Positions 1 through 8,754 of a stretch of DNA of 64,000 bases are shown here, one piece after another. Under the pieces are notes generated by a model. That model ran no database searches. It was not told the origin of the DNA and was given only the letters and a program-made list of their open reading frames with translations. Numbering within the stretch: position 1 is the first letter of the stretch; each line of letters begins with the position of its first letter. The translations under genes and the position numbers were made by a program. The DNA comes from CAXXHQ01 sp963665265 (GTDB taxonomy: Bacteria; Planctomycetota; Planctomycetia; Pirellulales; Thermoguttaceae): NCBI GenBank assembly GCA_963665265.2, contig OY762224.2, positions 992,001 through 1,056,000 on the forward strand, read 5' to 3'.

Positions 1-451
1 TTAATTCTCGTCGACTTAACGAATGGCGCCTAATGGATGAGGTTTTCGTTCGAGACCGCACGCGCGCCGAGCGGCTCTCCCCCCGAAACGATTATCGTGG
101 ACCGACGATCTCGATCAAAGCGAATTACGCCGCAAATCCTTGGCGTTTCTATTTTTGTTATTTCCAAAAAAGAAGCTTGACAATTGCATGTGCGACCTAT
201 GTTTCTGTAACCTCTCGCAGTTGGACTATACGAATTAGCGGTTGTTAGGTTCGGCTGACGCCCTTGGTAAGAGGGAATGAGAGGTTTATACGAAAAAATG
301 GGGGGGGACCCCGGAACATCGTCGCGGCCTTGCATCCTACCTTTGATTTTGAGCGTAAGCTCTTTCTCCCTGAAACCTCCAAGGCCACTGACGGCGTCGC
401 TGCGCCTCCCCTCTAGCGTTTTCTCGCGTTCTTTTTCAAGGAGTGGATGGC
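1..451. other. Non-coding left edge, upstream of the chemoreceptor gene
   Basis: No convincing gene is visible here. Short open frames exist on both strands but lack ribosome sites and recognisable protein features. A TTGACA hexamer at 177-182 is followed after 15 bases by TATGTT (198-203). This is a weak promoter candidate for the downstream chemoreceptor gene, since the spacing is short. Confidence 0.4.
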
Positions 452-2842
452 ATGTTAAAGAATTTCTCGATTCGAACTAAGTTGTTCGCCGTGGTCGGCG
501 TATTGGCGGCGTTGGCCGTCGGGCTCACGTATCTTTCGTTGAACAAGCTGAGCGCGATCAACAATCAGCTCGAAAACATCGCGGAAGTGACTTCGCAGCG
601 GGCGTTGCTCGCCGCCCAACTCAACGACGACATTACTCGATTGCATCGCGGCGAGAAGAACATCGTTCTCTCCGATAAGGTCGAGGACATGGACCGTTAC
701 GCAGTCGAAATTCAAAAACGCAAAGAGGCGTTGGCGTCGCACTTGAAGAAATTGGAGTCTCTCTCGGACGACGAGGGCAAGAAGTTAATCGGCGAATTCC
801 GAACTGCTTACGAGGAGTATTTGGCAGTTTCGGCGAAAGTTCAGGAAAACGCCCGTAAGAACACGAACGCGTTGGCGGCCGAGATGGCGAAGAGCCCGGA
901 CCGAACGAAGTTATTCAATAGTCTGACGGACGCGATCGGCGGCGTCGCCGATCGAACGGAGAAGGAGGCCGAGAATCGGTTGCAGTCTCTAAAGGATTTG
1001 AAGAATAAGAGAGTGGACGAGGCGATCGCGGCGACGGCCGAAACGCAAAAGAGGATCGTTTTGTTGGCGCGATGCAAAGAAGGCGCGTACAACATGCTCC
1101 GCGCGGAGAAGAACACGATTCTCGCCTCGGAAATCGTCGATATGGACAAGTTCGCCAAGAAATTCGCCGAGAGCAAGGCGATCGTCGAGGATTCGGCGCG
1201 AGAGCTTAAAGCGACCGCTTCGGATTCCGACAAGAAAGACATCGACGCATTTTTAAGCGGTCTGGCGAATTTTTGCGATGAGAACAAGAAGATCGAGGCG
1301 TTGACGCGGGAAAACTCGACGTTGGTCGCTCGACAATTATCGGATACGAAAGGCCGCGAAGCGATCGCCAAGGCGCAAAAAGTGATGGACTCGATCGCTG
1401 ATTCGGCGGATAAGAGCATGAAGGCCGACGTGCAATCGAGCGCCGACGCCTACGTCGCCGCGAAATGGATGATGTATTCGGTCAGCGCCGTGGGTATTTT
1501 GGCCTCGGTCGGCTTGGCCTTTATCGTGGTGATGGGCATCGTCGGCGCGATTCGCAAGGCGGTCGAAGTGATTACGGCTTTCGCCGCCGGAGATTATTCC
1601 AAGCATTTGGAGATCGACGGCAAAGACGAGATCGCCGTGATGGCGGTTTCGTTGAACAAGGCGATCGACTCGACCGGCGAGGCGATGAACAAAATCAAGG
1701 AGGCCGCCGAACGCGACCGCCATGCGCAAGCCGAGGCGGAACGCAAGGTCAAACATATTCTTGAGGTCGCTAACAAAGTCGGCCAAAAAGATTACACGAA
1801 GAAGGTCGAAGTTACGGGCGACGACGCCTTGGGGCAACTCGGCGACGGGTTGCGCGCGTTCTTCGCCGATAAGCAAGAGACCGAGCGTCGCGAAGAGGAA
1901 AAAGCCGCGCTCGAGCGCGAAGCGGCCGAAGTGTTGCGCAGCAAGGTGGACGGTTTGCTCGATGTGGTGAACGCCGCCGCGAAGGGCGATTTAACCAAGC
2001 AAGTTCGCGTCGAAGGCGACGAGCCGGTCGACGAATTGGCCGGCGGCATTAAGAAGATGCTGGAAGATTTGGCCGGCGTGATCGGGCAAGTCACCGAAAG
2101 CGCGACGCAATTCCACGAAGGTTCGCGAGTAATCGCCGAAAGTTCGCAGTCGTTGGCTCAAGGCGCGCAGACGCAAAGTTCGAGCGTCGAAGAGATGTCG
2201 GCCTCCATCGAGCAATTGTCCCGCTCGATCGACGCGGTGAAGGAAAACGCGATGTCGGCGAACAAAGTCGCCTCGGACGCGAGTCGTCTTGCCGAGGCGG
2301 GCGGCAAGGCCGTTCAGAAGTCGGTCGAGTCGATGTCGCAAATTCGCGAGAGCTCGCAGAAGATCAGCGAGATCATTCAAGTGATCTCCGAGATCGCGAG
2401 CCAAACGAACTTGCTGGCCTTGAACGCGGCGATCGAAGCCGCGCGAGCCGGCGAACACGGCATGGGCTTCGCCGTCGTCGCCGACGAGGTTCGCAAATTG
2501 GCCGAACGCAGCAATCAAGCGGCCCACGAAATTTCAAACTTGATACAGGAATCGGCGCAGAACGTCGAACAAGGCGTTCAACTTAGCGACGAGACCGGCA
2601 AATCGTTGTCGCAAATCATCGAGGCGGTGCAGATGACCGCCGCGAAGATCACCGAGATCGCCACGGCGACGGTGGAGCAAGCGGCCGGCGCGCACGAAGT
2701 CGCGAAGGCCATTCAGGGGATCGCCTCGGTCACCGAGCAGAACGCCGCCGGAAGCGAAGAGATGGCTTCGAGCAGCGAAGAACTCGGCGCTCAATCGAGC
2801 GCGATGAAAGATTTAGTCGGTCGATTCAAGATCGAGTGTTAA
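452..2842 (+). CDS. Methyl-accepting chemotaxis protein with a duplicated helical sensor region
   Basis: Membrane chemoreceptor that would signal through CheA/CheW. The ATG at 452 is preferred to the in-frame GTG at 443 because AAGGAG at 438-443 sits 8 bases before it, giving 796 aa. The order is: TM1 (about residues 12-30), a long helical extracytoplasmic region, TM2 (about 340-365), a HAMP domain, two further HAMP-like segments joined by charged helices, and a classical MCP signalling domain. The hairpin tip has the motif NLLALNAAIEAARAGE near residue 655. The sensor region contains the same motif twice, of the form R(G/A)EKN..L......DMD(R/K)(Y/F)A, near residues 66 and 217, which suggests tandem four-helix bundles. 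No che genes are nearby, so it is an orphan receptor. The ligand is unknown. Confidence 0.93.
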   Translation: MLKNFSIRTKLFAVVGVLAALAVGLTYLSLNKLSAINNQLENIAEVTSQRALLAAQLNDDITRLHRGEKNIVLSDKVEDMDRYAVEIQKRKEALASHLKKLESLSDDEGKKLIGEFRTAYEEYLAVSAKVQENARKNTNALAAEMAKSPDRTKLFNSLTDAIGGVADRTEKEAENRLQSLKDLKNKRVDEAIAATAETQKRIVLLARCKEGAYNMLRAEKNTILASEIVDMDKFAKKFAESKAIVEDSARELKATASDSDKKDIDAFLSGLANFCDENKKIEALTRENSTLVARQLSDTKGREAIAKAQKVMDSIADSADKSMKADVQSSADAYVAAKWMMYSVSAVGILASVGLAFIVVMGIVGAIRKAVEVITAFAAGDYSKHLEIDGKDEIAVMAVSLNKAIDSTGEAMNKIKEAAERDRHAQAEAERKVKHILEVANKVGQKDYTKKVEVTGDDALGQLGDGLRAFFADKQETERREEEKAALEREAAEVLRSKVDGLLDVVNAAAKGDLTKQVRVEGDEPVDELAGGIKKMLEDLAGVIGQVTESATQFHEGSRVIAESSQSLAQGAQTQSSSVEEMSASIEQLSRSIDAVKENAMSANKVASDASRLAEAGGKAVQKSVESMSQIRESSQKISEIIQVISEIASQTNLLALNAAIEAARAGEHGMGFAVVADEVRKLAERSNQAAHEISNLIQESAQNVEQGVQLSDETGKSLSQIIEAVQMTAAKITEIATATVEQAAGAHEVAKAIQGIASVTEQNAAGSEEMASSSEELGAQSSAMKDLVGRFKIEC

Positions 2843-2868
2843 CGTAGAAATCGAATTCGCCCAGTCCG

Positions 2869-2906
2869 AAGCCTTCGCAGCGATTTGCCCGATCGTGCGA
2901 AGGCTT
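2869..2906 (+). terminator. Hairpin after the chemoreceptor gene
   Basis: An 11-bp perfect stem (2869-2879 with 2896-2906) with a 16-base loop lies 26 bases after the mcp stop and between convergent genes. The following bases are only moderately T-rich, so it is a likely but not classical intrinsic terminator. Confidence 0.6.
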
Positions 2907-2949
2907 TGGCGTTTCTTGCTCGGACGAAATACTCCGTGAACAATACGGA

Positions 2950-4659
2950 TCACGGGCCCATCGGGCGTTCCGGTTTCTTCGCGTCCGGTTTTTTAGGCGG
3001 CTCAGGCTTTTTAGGGTCCGCTTTTTTGGGCGGTTCCGGTTTCTTCGCGTCCGGTTTTTTAGGCGGCTCCGGTTTCTTCGCTCCGAGAGGAGGCGGTCCT
3101 GCGGGCGGCCCGAGAAGGCCCCCTTCGCCGGTGTTTTCGACGGCTTTCTCCGGCTCCTTGGTGATTTGCTCGATCTGGGCCATGTCGTCCAGTTCGTTCA
3201 AGAGGACGAAGGAACCGTCGAAATTTAGAACGAGAACGTCGGCCGGCGATGTAAGGCCTCGGCCGGAGAGCTTTTTCCCGCCGATCATATCAAGGACGAC
3301 CGCTTTGGCGTCAAGGTCGGCGGTCGGCTGCACGCCATGTTCGGCGAGGGCGCCTCGAACTTTAACCTCTTCCCCTTTGAATCGAAGGAGTTTACCGCGT
3401 TCGAGAGCCTCCTTTTCTTTGAAGACTTCCATTCCCGTGGTTTCGTCCCATTTCAGTAAGAGGATTGTTCCTTGAGGATCAAGTCCTGGACGTGACTTGA
3501 CCGAAACGGCGAACAGTCGTGTATCGGGCGGAATCGCGATGGGCGAGGTCGGGGCAGACCAATCGCTCTTTAAAAACTCGTCTTTCGCCAAGTCGGAGCT
3601 TTCAAGGATATTGCTCGGACGCTGATAATTCGGGTTGTCGAGAACAAGTTGCAAACGATAGGCGTATCGCTTGCCCGGCTCGGCTTTGAAGTCCAAGAAG
3701 CGGAGCAATTTGTATTCGACTTTGTCCGCGGCGAGCATTTCCGTCGTCTCGACGGCGTTGGCGGCCTGCGTCGGTCTAACGCCGGGGCGGCGAGGCGCCG
3801 CAGGACCAGGCGCTGGGCCGGGGCCTTGAGGCGGCATGTCGGAATTCTCGCGTTTGGGCGCCAAGAACGGGATTTGCGGCTCATGGGCGACGTTTTTTTC
3901 CCATTGACCATGTGCGAGAGCAATCAGCGGTTGAGTAATACCGGGAAGAACGTAGGCCGTGTCAACGACGTCGGAGCCGCTCCCCGAGGAGTTCTCGGTC
4001 GCCTCTTCGAGAGCGGTTGCCGAGTCGATAATTTTCGCCGCGGTCCAATCGGCGTTTTGCGGGTCGACGCCGGGCGGAAGTTCGACGCGTTGAACGTTGA
4101 AACCTACATGTATAGGGACGTCTTTCTCGTCGTATCCGAGCGCTTCGCGAAAAGCGTCATTAAATGCGGCGTTTTGTTTTTTCACCGGAACGAGAGCGGT
4201 GACGGCGACGAACCTTGCTCCCTTGGTCGCGCTTCCTCCGGCCGCTCCTCCCGCATTTGAATTCCCGACGGCGACCATATGAATGGAGACGTTCGGCTCT
4301 TCGGCCGTCAAGACGGCCGGCTTGCCGCGAGGACGTTGCAACGCCCAGAGGTTCGGTCGCCAAAGTCGAGTAGAGGCGTAGGGAGCGTCGTCAATCCGCG
4401 CGCGACTACTTTCGGCGAGATGGGCGTAGTCGGTGATTGCATTGGCGGCGTTTTCTTTTTGCTTTGCGATGACGTTCTGGGCGTCCTGAACTTTGCGTTC
4501 CAAATCACGCGGCGTCAAGGAGAGCGACTCGCGAGAGGCGAACCCAAAATAGCAAATGAGCAAGGCAATCAAGAGAAAGACGCCGAAGACGACTTTTTCG
4601 ACGTGATCGAGGAAAAAGTTTTTCAACGAATTCTTATCGAGTGATATTTTCATTTTCAT
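2950..4659 (-). CDS. Single-pass membrane protein with Lys/Pro-repeat tail, third gene of the PilM-like cluster
   Basis: A 569-residue protein of unknown function. After a short basic cytoplasmic N-terminus there is one membrane helix (about residues 22-40) and then a coiled-coil-prone stretch, so most of the protein should be extracytoplasmic. The middle contains Gly/Ala- and Pro-rich linkers, and the C-terminus is a tandem run of KKPEPPKKPDA-like units. GAGGA about 8 bases upstream supports the start. It lies 36 bases downstream of another single-pass protein and that one behind a PilM-like gene, so by position it could play a PilO/PilP-like (GspM/GspC-like) role. That role is inference from topology and order, since no sequence family was recognised. 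Confidence 0.8.
   Translation of the reverse strand: MKMKISLDKNSLKNFFLDHVEKVVFGVFLLIALLICYFGFASRESLSLTPRDLERKVQDAQNVIAKQKENAANAITDYAHLAESSRARIDDAPYASTRLWRPNLWALQRPRGKPAVLTAEEPNVSIHMVAVGNSNAGGAAGGSATKGARFVAVTALVPVKKQNAAFNDAFREALGYDEKDVPIHVGFNVQRVELPPGVDPQNADWTAAKIIDSATALEEATENSSGSGSDVVDTAYVLPGITQPLIALAHGQWEKNVAHEPQIPFLAPKRENSDMPPQGPGPAPGPAAPRRPGVRPTQAANAVETTEMLAADKVEYKLLRFLDFKAEPGKRYAYRLQLVLDNPNYQRPSNILESSDLAKDEFLKSDWSAPTSPIAIPPDTRLFAVSVKSRPGLDPQGTILLLKWDETTGMEVFKEKEALERGKLLRFKGEEVKVRGALAEHGVQPTADLDAKAVVLDMIGGKKLSGRGLTSPADVLVLNFDGSFVLLNELDDMAQIEQITKEPEKAVENTGEGGLLGPPAGPPPLGAKKPEPPKKPDAKKPEPPKKADPKKPEPPKKPDAKKPERPMGP
2962..3085 (-). repeat. Tandem coding repeat for the Lys/Pro-rich tail
   Basis: The last part of the gene is built from near-identical units of about 30-45 bases, each carrying the run cgtccggttttttaggcgg or a variant. 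It encodes alternating KKPEPP and KKPDA blocks. Such DNA can change copy number by slippage. Confidence 0.7.
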
Positions 4660-4695
4660 GCGTCCGGTCCTCGTTCGCCGGGTTTGAGATAGGCG

Positions 4696-6099
4696 TTAAT
4701 TTGCGGGAGCGGGAGTAGCGGCGTCGGCGGGAGGCGCTTGCGAGGCCGAGTCAGCGCCTTTCGCTCCCCCTAATTTCTCTTTATCCGGCGGGTTGTATAT
4801 GAAGATGACGCCGAGAATTTCGACCGTCACGTCCAGGGTTTCGGCTTCTTTCGCGTCCCCTGTTTTCGTCGTCGGCGTTTGGCCGGCGGCGGCCGCGGCT
4901 CCGGCGTCGGGCGTTGACGAGAGCGAAATTACTGTGCCTCCGGCGTCGGGACTGAGACGCACCCGCTTTACCTCGATCGGCATGGCGCGGTTCGCACACT
5001 CCGCCAGCAATTTGGGTATCTTTCGCTGATCGGCGACGAGCCGCATGCATATCGGCATCATTTTGAATTCAGGGGCGGTTCCGGCCGCGTCCGCCGAGAT
5101 CGGCGTTCCCTTGTCGTCCACGTAACGGCTGGCGATGATGTCGGCGTCCGCCGAGGCGCCTCCTTCCGCTCCGCCGGTCGTCGCTGCGGCGCCCGTTGCG
5201 TCGGCCGGCGTTGCGACGCTTTGGCCGCTAAAGACTTTATTTTCGGCGGCGGCCCAATCTTTGGTGGCGGCCGCGCCGATATCCAATAGCAATATTTTTT
5301 TGACCGCGGCGTTGCGACGCTCCGTCACCCCTTCGTTCGCGTTGGCGATCACTTGAAGAAGCGATCGATACACCCAAATATCCTCTTGCGTCAATCGTAC
5401 CCGCTTCGTCGAAGGGCGTGTGGTCCATTTCAACTTCGAAACAAGCGAGGCTTTGTTCGCAGGATCCCATTCTACAAGTCCCTTGTCCTCCAAAACGGAG
5501 GGCTCGGCGGACTCCGGACGCGGCGTCGTTTTCGGCGAGGTTTTTCCGGGGAACGTCGTTTTCGGTTGAGGAGTAGGCTTAGGCGGAACTGCGGTTTTAG
5601 TTTGAGCGGGACCGAGCCCCGCGCCTACGCCGCCGTCGGTCGAACTAGTTTGTCGGATATTGCCGAGTGCGTCGATAAGCGGCACGATCTCTTCGATCGC
5701 GTTCTGATAACGCTCTCGGAAATGAATGTCGATTTCATCGTTCGGGCCTTTTTTATTGACTTCCTTGAGAAAGTCTTCGCCGAGGAACGACGGCCAAGGA
5801 TTTCGTTCTCGCTGTTCTTCGTAAAGTTTCATCCAAGCGGCAAGAACCTTACTTTTAAGAGCGTCTTGTTTTTCGACGATCGACTTAATCGAATCTTGGT
5901 TGGGGTGATCGGCTTTGGCGACGACGTCGGAAACTTCCTTTTCTTTAGCGGAAATTTCGGCTTTGCGTTTTTTAAACTGCTCGGCCGCTTCGCTTGTGCC
6001 CAAATACCAAGCGACGACGGTCGTTAACAGCACGACGCCAAGAATGATCCAAAATAGGTATTTCTTGGCGAGGGCCAGTATTTCCTTCACTTTATCCAT
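4696..6099 (-). CDS. Single-pass membrane protein with coiled coil, second gene of the PilM-like cluster
   Basis: A 467-residue protein without a recognised family. A short charged N-terminus is followed by a strong membrane helix (about residues 15-31) and a long charged helical region (about 35-90). This is the topology of PilN/PilO or GspL/GspM partners of PilM. The rest alternates Pro/Thr-rich linkers with folded-looking segments and ends in an Ala/Pro-rich tail. AAGGA lies 8-9 bases before the ATG. It starts 84 bases after the PilM-like gene and is followed 36 bases later by a gene of the same topology, so all three are probably one transcript. Assignment to a pilus or secretion platform rests on this context only. 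Confidence 0.8.
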   Translation of the reverse strand: MDKVKEILALAKKYLFWIILGVVLLTTVVAWYLGTSEAAEQFKKRKAEISAKEKEVSDVVAKADHPNQDSIKSIVEKQDALKSKVLAAWMKLYEEQRERNPWPSFLGEDFLKEVNKKGPNDEIDIHFRERYQNAIEEIVPLIDALGNIRQTSSTDGGVGAGLGPAQTKTAVPPKPTPQPKTTFPGKTSPKTTPRPESAEPSVLEDKGLVEWDPANKASLVSKLKWTTRPSTKRVRLTQEDIWVYRSLLQVIANANEGVTERRNAAVKKILLLDIGAAATKDWAAAENKVFSGQSVATPADATGAAATTGGAEGGASADADIIASRYVDDKGTPISADAAGTAPEFKMMPICMRLVADQRKIPKLLAECANRAMPIEVKRVRLSPDAGGTVISLSSTPDAGAAAAAGQTPTTKTGDAKEAETLDVTVEILGVIFIYNPPDKEKLGGAKGADSASQAPPADAATPAPAN

Positions 6100-6183
6100 T
6101 GAGGGAATCCTTCGATCATATTCTCGCGTTTCGCATCGACAGTCGAACGTTATTCGGCGAAAAAACGCGTTACTTGCAAGTTG

Positions 6184-8337
6184 TTATTGGGCGGCCGGCG
6201 TCGGATTATCTTCGGAGGGTTTTGCCTTTTCGGCGGCTTTGTCTTTCGCATCTTTGCGTTTGCTGGGCAACTGCGGTTGCCAACAGAATTGAACCACAAA
6301 GTCGAATCGCCGGATTTCCGAACCGTCGGCGTCTTTGAGCTCGATGGCGACGTCGGGGGCGTCTTCTTTGAGTTTGCCGAAAGGATTCGACAATTGAACC
6401 GGGTAAGGAACGGTCGGGTTGTAAAGAATCGGATAGTTAATGCCCAATTCTTTCAGCGGAACTTTTTCCAAGGCCGGATCGGCAAGCCCCTTCGGCAACT
6501 CAGCGACTCCATTGAGGAGATTCTTGATGAACGTATTCTGAACGAATTGTCCGCCAAAGTTGTTAGGATACTTCTTGTAATTGTTGTGGTAGTGATACCC
6601 CTCGATTTTCACGATCCAACCTTCGCCGGTCGGACCGCCGGCGGTCGCCGGCGCCGTCCCTTCGGCGGGTGCCGTCGCGCCAGGCGCGGCTTCCGCCGGA
6701 GTCCCCGTCGCGGGGCCGCCGGGGGGCGTCGTCGGATTAGTCGCCGGAGCGGCGGACGCAGCGGCGTTATTCGTCGCACCGGGACCCTGATAATACTTGC
6801 TTACCGCCGTGAACCATTGCGAAACGTCCGCCACATGCTGACATTCCATGTTCGTGATGAACAATTCGTTGCGGTCGGGAATGTTGTCGGGACGCTCTTT
6901 TTCGTCCTTCGGCAGCGCCTGATTCACGGCCTTCATTAGCTCGAGCCAGGCGATGCGCCCCTCCACGTTGCTAATAAGATTTTTTCCGATCTTGTCGATG
7001 CCGTCGAAGTCGCCCTGCGCTTTGGCGGCTTCCTCAATGAGCTGCTTACTTTGGTTCGAGACTTGCGAGGCCTGCGCCTCGGCGCCTTGCCACGTGGATT
7101 TGTCGACTTGAGTGAGCGACAACGCATAGGCGCCGTAACTCACGGTGCAGCCAAGAAGCAAGGCCGCGGCGGCGCCGGCTCCCCACGGCTTTTTGCGTTT
7201 GATCAAGCGATCTTGAACAATTTCGGAGGGAAGCAGATTGGTGCGAATCCCCGCCTTGCCCAAGCCTTGCAGCCCAAGACCGTAGCAGACGCCGAAGCTT
7301 AATGAATTTTCTTGGAAGTTAGGCGCGGAAATAACCTGAGGGCCGATCAGGCCGCTGAAGGTTTCGAGGCGTTCGATTTCATAGCCAAGATTTTGAGAGA
7401 GATAGCGGCGCAGGCCGGGTAACTTCATCGTGTTGCCCAACGCCACGACGCGGCCGATTTTCGCCGAGCGATCCAAGTTACAGTAGTAGCTGATCGAGCG
7501 CTGCAATTCAACGAGCAATTCGTTAAACACCGGTCGCATCGCCTGGAACACCGCTTTGGGATCGGCCGCCGCCGTCGCGTTTCGCTTTAGATGCTCGGCT
7601 TGGGCGAACGTCAACTTCATTTCCTTGGTCAAGGCTTTCGTGAAGTGGTTGCCGCCGATATGGATGCTCCGCAACCAAACTTTGTAGCCGTTGGTAAAGA
7701 CCAAGTCGGTCGAATCGGTGCCCATCGACATCGTCACGACGTATTCAGGCGGATTGTCCGGGTCGTACTCTTCCGGAGCCGGTAGATCGCGCATCTGGTC
7801 GAACAAAACGAAGTTGTAGAGCGCAAGCGGCGTCAATTGAATGAAGTCGATTTCCATATCGGCCTTCAAATAGGGAGCCAAAGCGCGGAACACCGCGTCG
7901 CGCTTCATCGCGAAAAGACCGATTTCGGTCTCCAACGCGAAACCTTCCTCCTCGGTAAAGAGTCCGATGCGCTGGTAATCCCAAATGACGTCGTTCAAAT
8001 CGAACGGAATCTGCTGTTTCGCTTCATAGCGGACGATGTCGGGAATCTTTTTCGACTCGACCGGCGGCAATTTAATGAAACGAGCGAGACCTGCCTGACC
8101 AGGAACGGAAATCGCGATCTGATCGCCCTTCACCGCGTTACGCGACAAAAACGTCTTAAGCGCCTCGCCGATCAACTCGGCGGGATCGGCGTCCGGCTGA
8201 CTGAGAATTTTGGGATACTCGATGAAGTCGAAGGCGTCGGCCTCGATTCTATCGCCGGCGGCGGTCGCTCGACATCGCAACGCTTTTAGCGCGCATTGTC
8301 CGATGTCGATCCCCCATACAGCGCCCGATCTTGCCAT
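6184..8337 (-). CDS. PilM-like actin-fold ATPase fused to a membrane/periplasmic region
   Basis: The start at 8337 is chosen because AAGGAG lies 10 bases upstream and the actin-fold begins at once (GIDIGQ, residues 8-13). Longer frames add unconserved sequence. The protein has 717 aa. Residues about 5-360 resemble PilM, the cytoplasmic actin-like ATPase of type IV pilus assembly (phosphate-binding GIDIG near the N-terminus; VVALGNTMKLPG later). Unlike normal PilM (about 350 aa) it continues with a basic linker, a membrane helix (about 388-408), a helical segment, an Ala/Pro/Thr-rich linker (about 530-565) and a C-terminal domain. It thus looks like PilM fused to a PilN-like part. It heads a three-gene cluster. 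The exact machine served is unknown. Confidence 0.82.
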   Translation of the reverse strand: MARSGAVWGIDIGQCALKALRCRATAAGDRIEADAFDFIEYPKILSQPDADPAELIGEALKTFLSRNAVKGDQIAISVPGQAGLARFIKLPPVESKKIPDIVRYEAKQQIPFDLNDVIWDYQRIGLFTEEEGFALETEIGLFAMKRDAVFRALAPYLKADMEIDFIQLTPLALYNFVLFDQMRDLPAPEEYDPDNPPEYVVTMSMGTDSTDLVFTNGYKVWLRSIHIGGNHFTKALTKEMKLTFAQAEHLKRNATAAADPKAVFQAMRPVFNELLVELQRSISYYCNLDRSAKIGRVVALGNTMKLPGLRRYLSQNLGYEIERLETFSGLIGPQVISAPNFQENSLSFGVCYGLGLQGLGKAGIRTNLLPSEIVQDRLIKRKKPWGAGAAAALLLGCTVSYGAYALSLTQVDKSTWQGAEAQASQVSNQSKQLIEEAAKAQGDFDGIDKIGKNLISNVEGRIAWLELMKAVNQALPKDEKERPDNIPDRNELFITNMECQHVADVSQWFTAVSKYYQGPGATNNAAASAAPATNPTTPPGGPATGTPAEAAPGATAPAEGTAPATAGGPTGEGWIVKIEGYHYHNNYKKYPNNFGGQFVQNTFIKNLLNGVAELPKGLADPALEKVPLKELGINYPILYNPTVPYPVQLSNPFGKLKEDAPDVAIELKDADGSEIRRFDFVVQFCWQPQLPSKRKDAKDKAAEKAKPSEDNPTPAAQ

Positions 8338-8754
8338 ATTCTCTCGCTCCTTGATTCCGCGTGCTTCGACGATGCGCAAGTCGCTGTACCGCTTGCGATT
8401 TCCAAACAAATGTTGCCGAACGGTTGATTGCAATAAACGAACTTGCTCCGATGCCGAGCCGCCGGGGTCGCAAGAAGAATAGCGACGCGCCGCTTTGGCA
8501 GGAGCCTATCCCCATTTAGTATAATTGCAATTCTTCCGGCTTGAAATGATAAAGGGGGGCGAGTTAGGGGAAAGTTTTAAAAACTGCTGCGTGGGCGCGA
8601 TGGGCAAAAAAGCGGCTTTGCCTCCGTTGGCCGGGCTAATCCCGTATGCTCCCCTCGGATGGGCAGGGGAGTCTCTGGCCTTGTTCCCCGGGCCTGTTCC
8701 CAGTAGTCTGCATTCCTCGGCCCTATTATTCCCTTGGAAAATCGGCGAAAAGCC
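8338..8754. other. Intergenic region between divergent pilM-like and GH-like genes
   Basis: No gene is supported here. Both promoters must lie in this stretch, but no clear -35/-10 pair was found. A 7-bp perfect inverted repeat, CTCCCCT (8649-8655) with AGGGGAG (8665-8671), is present about 85 bases before the plus-strand gene. Confidence 0.4.
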
